A stretch of 64,000 bases of DNA from Vanilla planifolia (Eukaryota; Streptophyta; Magnoliopsida; Asparagales; Orchidaceae): NCBI GenBank assembly GCA_023846275.1, contig CM043877.1:12011107-12075106 (forward strand), read 5' to 3'. Numbering within the stretch: the first letter of the stretch is position 1; the number at the start of each line of letters is the position of its first letter. This document shows, in pieces, positions 60,640-64,000 of this stretch. The notes below the pieces were generated by a model. The model was not told where the DNA came from. It saw nothing but the letters and a program-made list of their open reading frames with translations, and did no database searches. A program made the translations under genes and the position numbers.

Positions 60640-60960
60640 TACCATCTCACTATAAATATATATACAAAATAATTGATTATTTTTCTAAATGGGTAGAAGC
60701 AATTGTCATAAAGACAAATGATCATAATGTTATGCTAATTTTTTTTTAAAATAAAATTTTATTTGAATTGGGTTTTTTTGAACAATTATAGTGATTGCAA
60801 CACTCATTTTGCTAACACTTATTTTTCAAATTTATTACAAAAATATTCTATTACACATAAAACATTACACCTTGTCATCAAGAACAAACATTTCAATCAA
60901 ATAGAAAAAATTAGTTCTCCTTCTTTCACCCATTAAACAATTTAATGTTTGTAATGATTA
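60640..60960 (+). mobile_element. Ty3/gypsy fossil (integrase part)
   Basis: On the plus strand near 60665-60730 is an IIDYFSKWVEAIVIKTNDH-like stretch, diagnostic of the Ty3/gypsy integrase core of the Athila/Tat side, with weaker integrase-like text continuing to about 60950. It is broken several times, has no LTRs that I can define and is old. Confidence 0.65.
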
Positions 60961-61339
60961 TTAATGGAATATGCATAAATTGGTAGGATTTATATATGAT
61001 TAAATTTATAATATAAATAATTTCTTTATTTTTTATATTACCTACAAAAGGTGAGATTAATATCACATATTATAATTACAGTTTTGTTCTTTTTGAACTT
61101 GCTATTAAATGAAAAACATGTTCTTATGATTTAATTTATTAATAATTTATTTAACAATATTATTTATAAAATGAAGAAATTACATGCGAATGTGATAAAA
61201 TCTTTAACAATATAATAGTTTCAGTATATGATTTTGATACACATTAGTCCATTTTTTTATTTAATTATCATTAGAATATAAATTACTTAACATTATTTCC
61301 ATCAATTTCAGGTTAACATCATAAAAGAGTACTTAATCC

Positions 61340-61520
61340 AGTCAAATGGCATGCACGTTAACCATGAGCTCATGGCTTAATCCATGTGGGTCAGGAGATG
61401 CTTGTGGGTAGCTGTCTTACTCCATGTGGGTCAGTCGTTGACCCTTTGCGTGTAGGGGTGGGGTCAATGCAGCTTGGCGGAAGGTGAACTCCAACGACTC
61501 GACGTGTGGCTTCAACATGA
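61340..61520. other. GC-richer islet with a 40-bp spaced direct repeat
   Basis: A GC-balanced islet in AT-rich spacer with TCCATGTGGGTCAG repeated exactly at 61381-61394 and 61421-61434. No open frame resembles a protein. Confidence 0.6.
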
Positions 61521-61720
61521 GCTACAACAGAGATTTAAATAAAAAAAAAAGCCTTGATAATATTATAACATTAACCTTGTCTTCTAAAATCACGTAAGGG
61601 CAAAGTTGACATTTACTAGGAAGTAGTACACAACTACACGAGGGAATTAGGCAAGTTACTGCCATCTAAAAGATCAGTCACAAAAAAGAGTAACGCAGCA
61701 ATCCAGAAAAAAGAAATGAT

Positions 61721-61748
61721 AAAAAAAAAAAAAAAAAAAAAAAAAAAA
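61721..61748. repeat. poly-A run of 28
   Basis: An uninterrupted A run about 70 bases beyond the stop codon of the minus-strand partial gene, where it appears as a T run in its 3' flank. It may be a simple slippage tract or a retroposon tail. Confidence 0.9.
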
Positions 61749-61815
61749 CTTTTGAAACTCAAAGTTAGTTTGGTCCTAAGAAAGCTTTTTTAGATGGATT
61801 GGGTTATGAGAAGCA

Positions 61816-62102
61816 TCATCTAGTCTTCTTACCTCGACCACGAGGCCGGCCCCTTCCTCTTCCAGAATTCTTATCCTTAGCGGCCGTCGTTTTTGTGGTC
61901 TTGGCTGCATTACGACGGCCTCTCCGTTTGACATTTTTGCCGGCAGAATCCCCATTGGCATCATCGCTGTCTCCGCTCTCGTCGACGGCGTCTTCGCTCT
62001 CTGCAGATGACTCTTCCTGCTTCCTTTTCTTAGAACTGGAGGAGTTTGTGGTTCTTTTCTTAGCCGTGTCCTTAACAGCAGCGTCTTTTGTGTCGGCAGT
62101 TC
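61816..62102 (-). CDS. last coding exon of an unidentified basic, acidic-patch nuclear-type protein (partial)
   Basis: The exon starts after a good acceptor (a CATCTTCTTCGCAG-type polypyrimidine end on the minus strand) and completes a split codon. It encodes about 95 residues to a TGA at 61816-61818. The sequence is low-complexity: Lys/Ser-rich (KKRTTNSSSSKKRKQEE), an acidic stretch (SAESEDAVDESGDSDDANGD), basic NLS-like KRRGRRN, and a C-terminal SGRGRGRPRGRGKKTR with AT-hook-like GRP cores. Such tails occur in chromatin proteins (for example PDS5, DEK or topoisomerase types), but I cannot tell which. A methionine upstream in the same frame (62119-62121) lies within the acceptor tract, so I read this as an internal exon boundary, not a start. 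The rest of the gene should lie to the right, partly beyond the window. Confidence 0.6.
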
Positions 62103-62400
62103 CTGCGAAGAAGATGAGCAACGTAACAGATGTGAAAAATAATATATTAAGCTGCCTTAACAGAAGCTTTGACTGCTATAAAGTCTCGAACTGGTCGCTC
62201 CTTCACGGCTTCAAAGTGGAGTAAGGACCAAGAACATTAATGAGAACCCATGTGTATTTTGGGCACCACATATATGCTATGGACTCTCATGCTTCACTAC
62301 AAGGGCGAAAACTTGAGGCATATCTCCACGTTCTAAACTTCCATATGCATTTCAAAGAAGCGTTGTGAGCTCTTGATTCATAGCAACAATTCCCTTAATC

Positions 62401-63130
62401 CAAGATCATTCACATCCCTGTACTACCTTGTGAGCTAATAAAGCATGCATAACCCACTTAAACTTGGCATATATTCAAATGAGCTGTAGTGCAAGACCAT
62501 AACAATCCCAATGGGTGGTATTATCTTTGGAGAATCACAAATATTGTCCGAACAAACTAAGATCATTCACATCATACAATCTTATGTGCTGATAAAAATC
62601 CATACATAGAAGTAAAGCCAAGTCTCCATTAAAATTGGCATGAACTCGGATGAGCCATAGTGAAATACCATACCAATCCAAATGGGTGGTATTATCTTAA
62701 GAGATTCACTAGTATTGACCTTGCAATCCAAGATCATTCACATAACTCCACAATCTCGAGGGCACATAAAGCATCCGCATACCTATAAGTGAAGCCAAGT
62801 CTCTCTTAAACTTGCATATACTCGGATGAACTACAATGTAACATCATACCTCACAAGAATTGGCTTTACAATCCGACATCATTGACATACCTATACAATC
62901 TCATCCCCTGATAAAAAATCCATACCTATAAGAAAGTGATGCCAATTCTCCCTTAAGCTTGGCCTCACAATCAAAGATCATTTGCATCCCCAAGAAATCT
63001 CACGGGCTGATAAAAAATCCATACCTATTAGGAAGTGATGCCAAGTCTCCCTTAAACTCGGTATACATTAAGATGAGCAGCAAAGCAACACCATACCCAT
63101 CCAAGCAAGTGATATTATGTTAGGAGAATC
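62401..63130. repeat. five-unit imperfect tandem repeat, period about 100-170 bp
   Basis: Units start near 62401, 62559, 62730, 62875 and 62974, each with a variant of AAGATCATTCACAT, followed by an AATCTCA..GGCTGATAAA block, an ATCCATACCTAT block, a GCCAAGTCTCCCTTAAAC block and, in the longer units, ATGGGTGGTATTATCTT. Units differ by substitutions and deletions, so the array is not recent. Confidence 0.85.
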
Positions 63131-63158
63131 ATAACTTCATGACGCGATGCGAGCTTAA

Positions 63159-63480
63159 TTGAAAAGGCCAATACTTGATTATTCTTCCATAAATGGAAGA
63201 AACTCCATATTAATCATCTCCACCAAAGAAGCCCATCCAAAACACTTCTCATCGCTACAAGAAAGCAAAAAGGATTTCAATCTGATAAAACCAGAAGTGT
63301 TGGAGAAGGTGGTTGAAGGCCAAGTCATATTGTTTCCGACAAATAAAGAGAGCAAGTCGAGTATTCCAACAAAGCCACACTACAAGGAGTTCATCTTAGT
63401 CTAGTATAGGGATGTGTTCTCTGATGATCTGCCAAATACATTACCACTAATGTTGAGCACAAAAGGTTGGAAACTTCCTC
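63159..63480 (+). mobile_element. Ty3/gypsy fragment (linker before reverse transcriptase), tentative
   Basis: An open plus-strand stretch ending in a YRDVFSDDLPNTLPLM-like piece near 63400-63450 resembles the DVFPxDLPxxLPP segment that precedes the reverse transcriptase of chromoviruses. No further domain is recognisable up to the window end. It is broken at least once and undated. Confidence 0.45.
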
Positions 63481-64000
63481 CCACTACCAAGAAAAAAAGT
63501 GTGCTAATTCTCACTAGTCCAATGATAATAAAATTCTTATCCATCTTTCCCTATTCATAAGTTCTATTTTCTATCCAAACCAACAATGACAATTTAAAAT
63601 AATAGCCTCGAATGAGCAAATAATGACCAAATCATTTCAAAACTCATTTCATACTGTCATGTTCAACTAATACAAATCTATACTGATGAAACATATAGAG
63701 TTAAAAGTAATATCCTATACATAATGAAAAAAAAAAAAATAATTGCTAGTTAAGACAATTCATGAGCTATCCTCTCAATATCCCATAAAATTATGTGTTG
63801 TGTATCATCATGACCTAAAATGTTGGGTCATAAAACAAGTAAGAACAAACATAAGTAGCTAAATAGAAAAACAATTAATTCTTGGGTCAAGACACATGCT
63901 AGATCTATATAATACAATGAGCATATAAACACATGATAGACAACAAAAGACACCATATATTCCTTTAAACGGTATTAAAAATTCGTTTTCTTTTAAAAAA
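63481..64000. other. right end of window, AT-rich, nothing recognised
   Basis: No exon, repeat or RNA gene can be supported. If the minus-strand partial gene extends this way, the sequence here is intron. Confidence 0.5.

Noticed and set aside
61799-62224. 141-codon plus-strand open frame
   Set aside because: Antisense to the Lys/Ser/Asp-rich exon; its Leu/Ser-rich composition follows from that.
62150-62224. Open minus-strand stretch (HFEAVKERPVRDFIAVKAS-like) just upstream of the partial exon
   Set aside because: It looks protein-like, but I could not find a matching donor in phase with the exon at 62102.

Overview
The window is nuclear DNA of a flowering plant. The evidence is spliced genes with GT-AG introns, two intron-free pentatricopeptide-repeat (PPR) genes of the land-plant PLS class, a plant-specific DUF3339 gene, and many worn Ty1/copia, Ty3/gypsy and Cassandra-type retroelements in very AT-rich spacer. 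The 5' ends of several genes (the 454-codon PPR gene, the 3-ketoacyl-CoA reductase gene, DUF3339) are sharply GC-rich against this background, as is common in monocots. I infer a monocot, perhaps a non-grass commelinid because the introns are long and full of old elements, but I cannot name the species.

Layout. 1-2900: AT-rich spacer. 3111-9366 (+): nine-exon ELMO-domain gene with one GC-AG intron. 9367-15990: spacer with an old Cassandra-like element (10674-11260) and a worn Ty3/gypsy reverse transcriptase-RNase H piece (about 12780-13560). 15997-17361 (-): PPR gene of the E class. 18460-32618 (+): seven-exon CPBP (CAAX-protease-like) membrane metalloprotease gene; its 9.9-kb second intron holds a broken Ty1/copia element with both LTRs. 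34967-35176 (+): small DUF3339 membrane protein. 36196-38031 (-): PPR gene of the DYW class ending in Asp-His-Trp. 38032-41621: spacer with tandem duplications. 41622-57546 (-): very-long-chain 3-ketoacyl-CoA reductase (KCR), three exons over 16 kb, with introns of 5.4 and 9.6 kb carrying Ty3/gypsy fossils and an LTR-to-LTR Cassandra element (53715-54506). 57547-61800: spacer with a Ty3/gypsy integrase fossil. 61816-62102 (-): last coding exon of an unidentified basic nuclear-type protein; the gene continues rightwards, and its upstream intron or flank contains a five-unit tandem repeat.

The genes do not form a pathway. KCR belongs to the ER fatty-acid elongase. The two PPR proteins are predicted organelle RNA-editing or processing factors, and the CPBP protein is probably a plastid or endomembrane protease. 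What links the window is architecture: compact exons separated by introns swollen with old retroelements. I found no RNA genes (apart from the 5S-derived part of Cassandra), no CRISPR array and no clear undescribed system. The best second looks are the Cassandra pair, the 16-kb KCR gene, the GC-AG intron and the tandem-repeat clusters.
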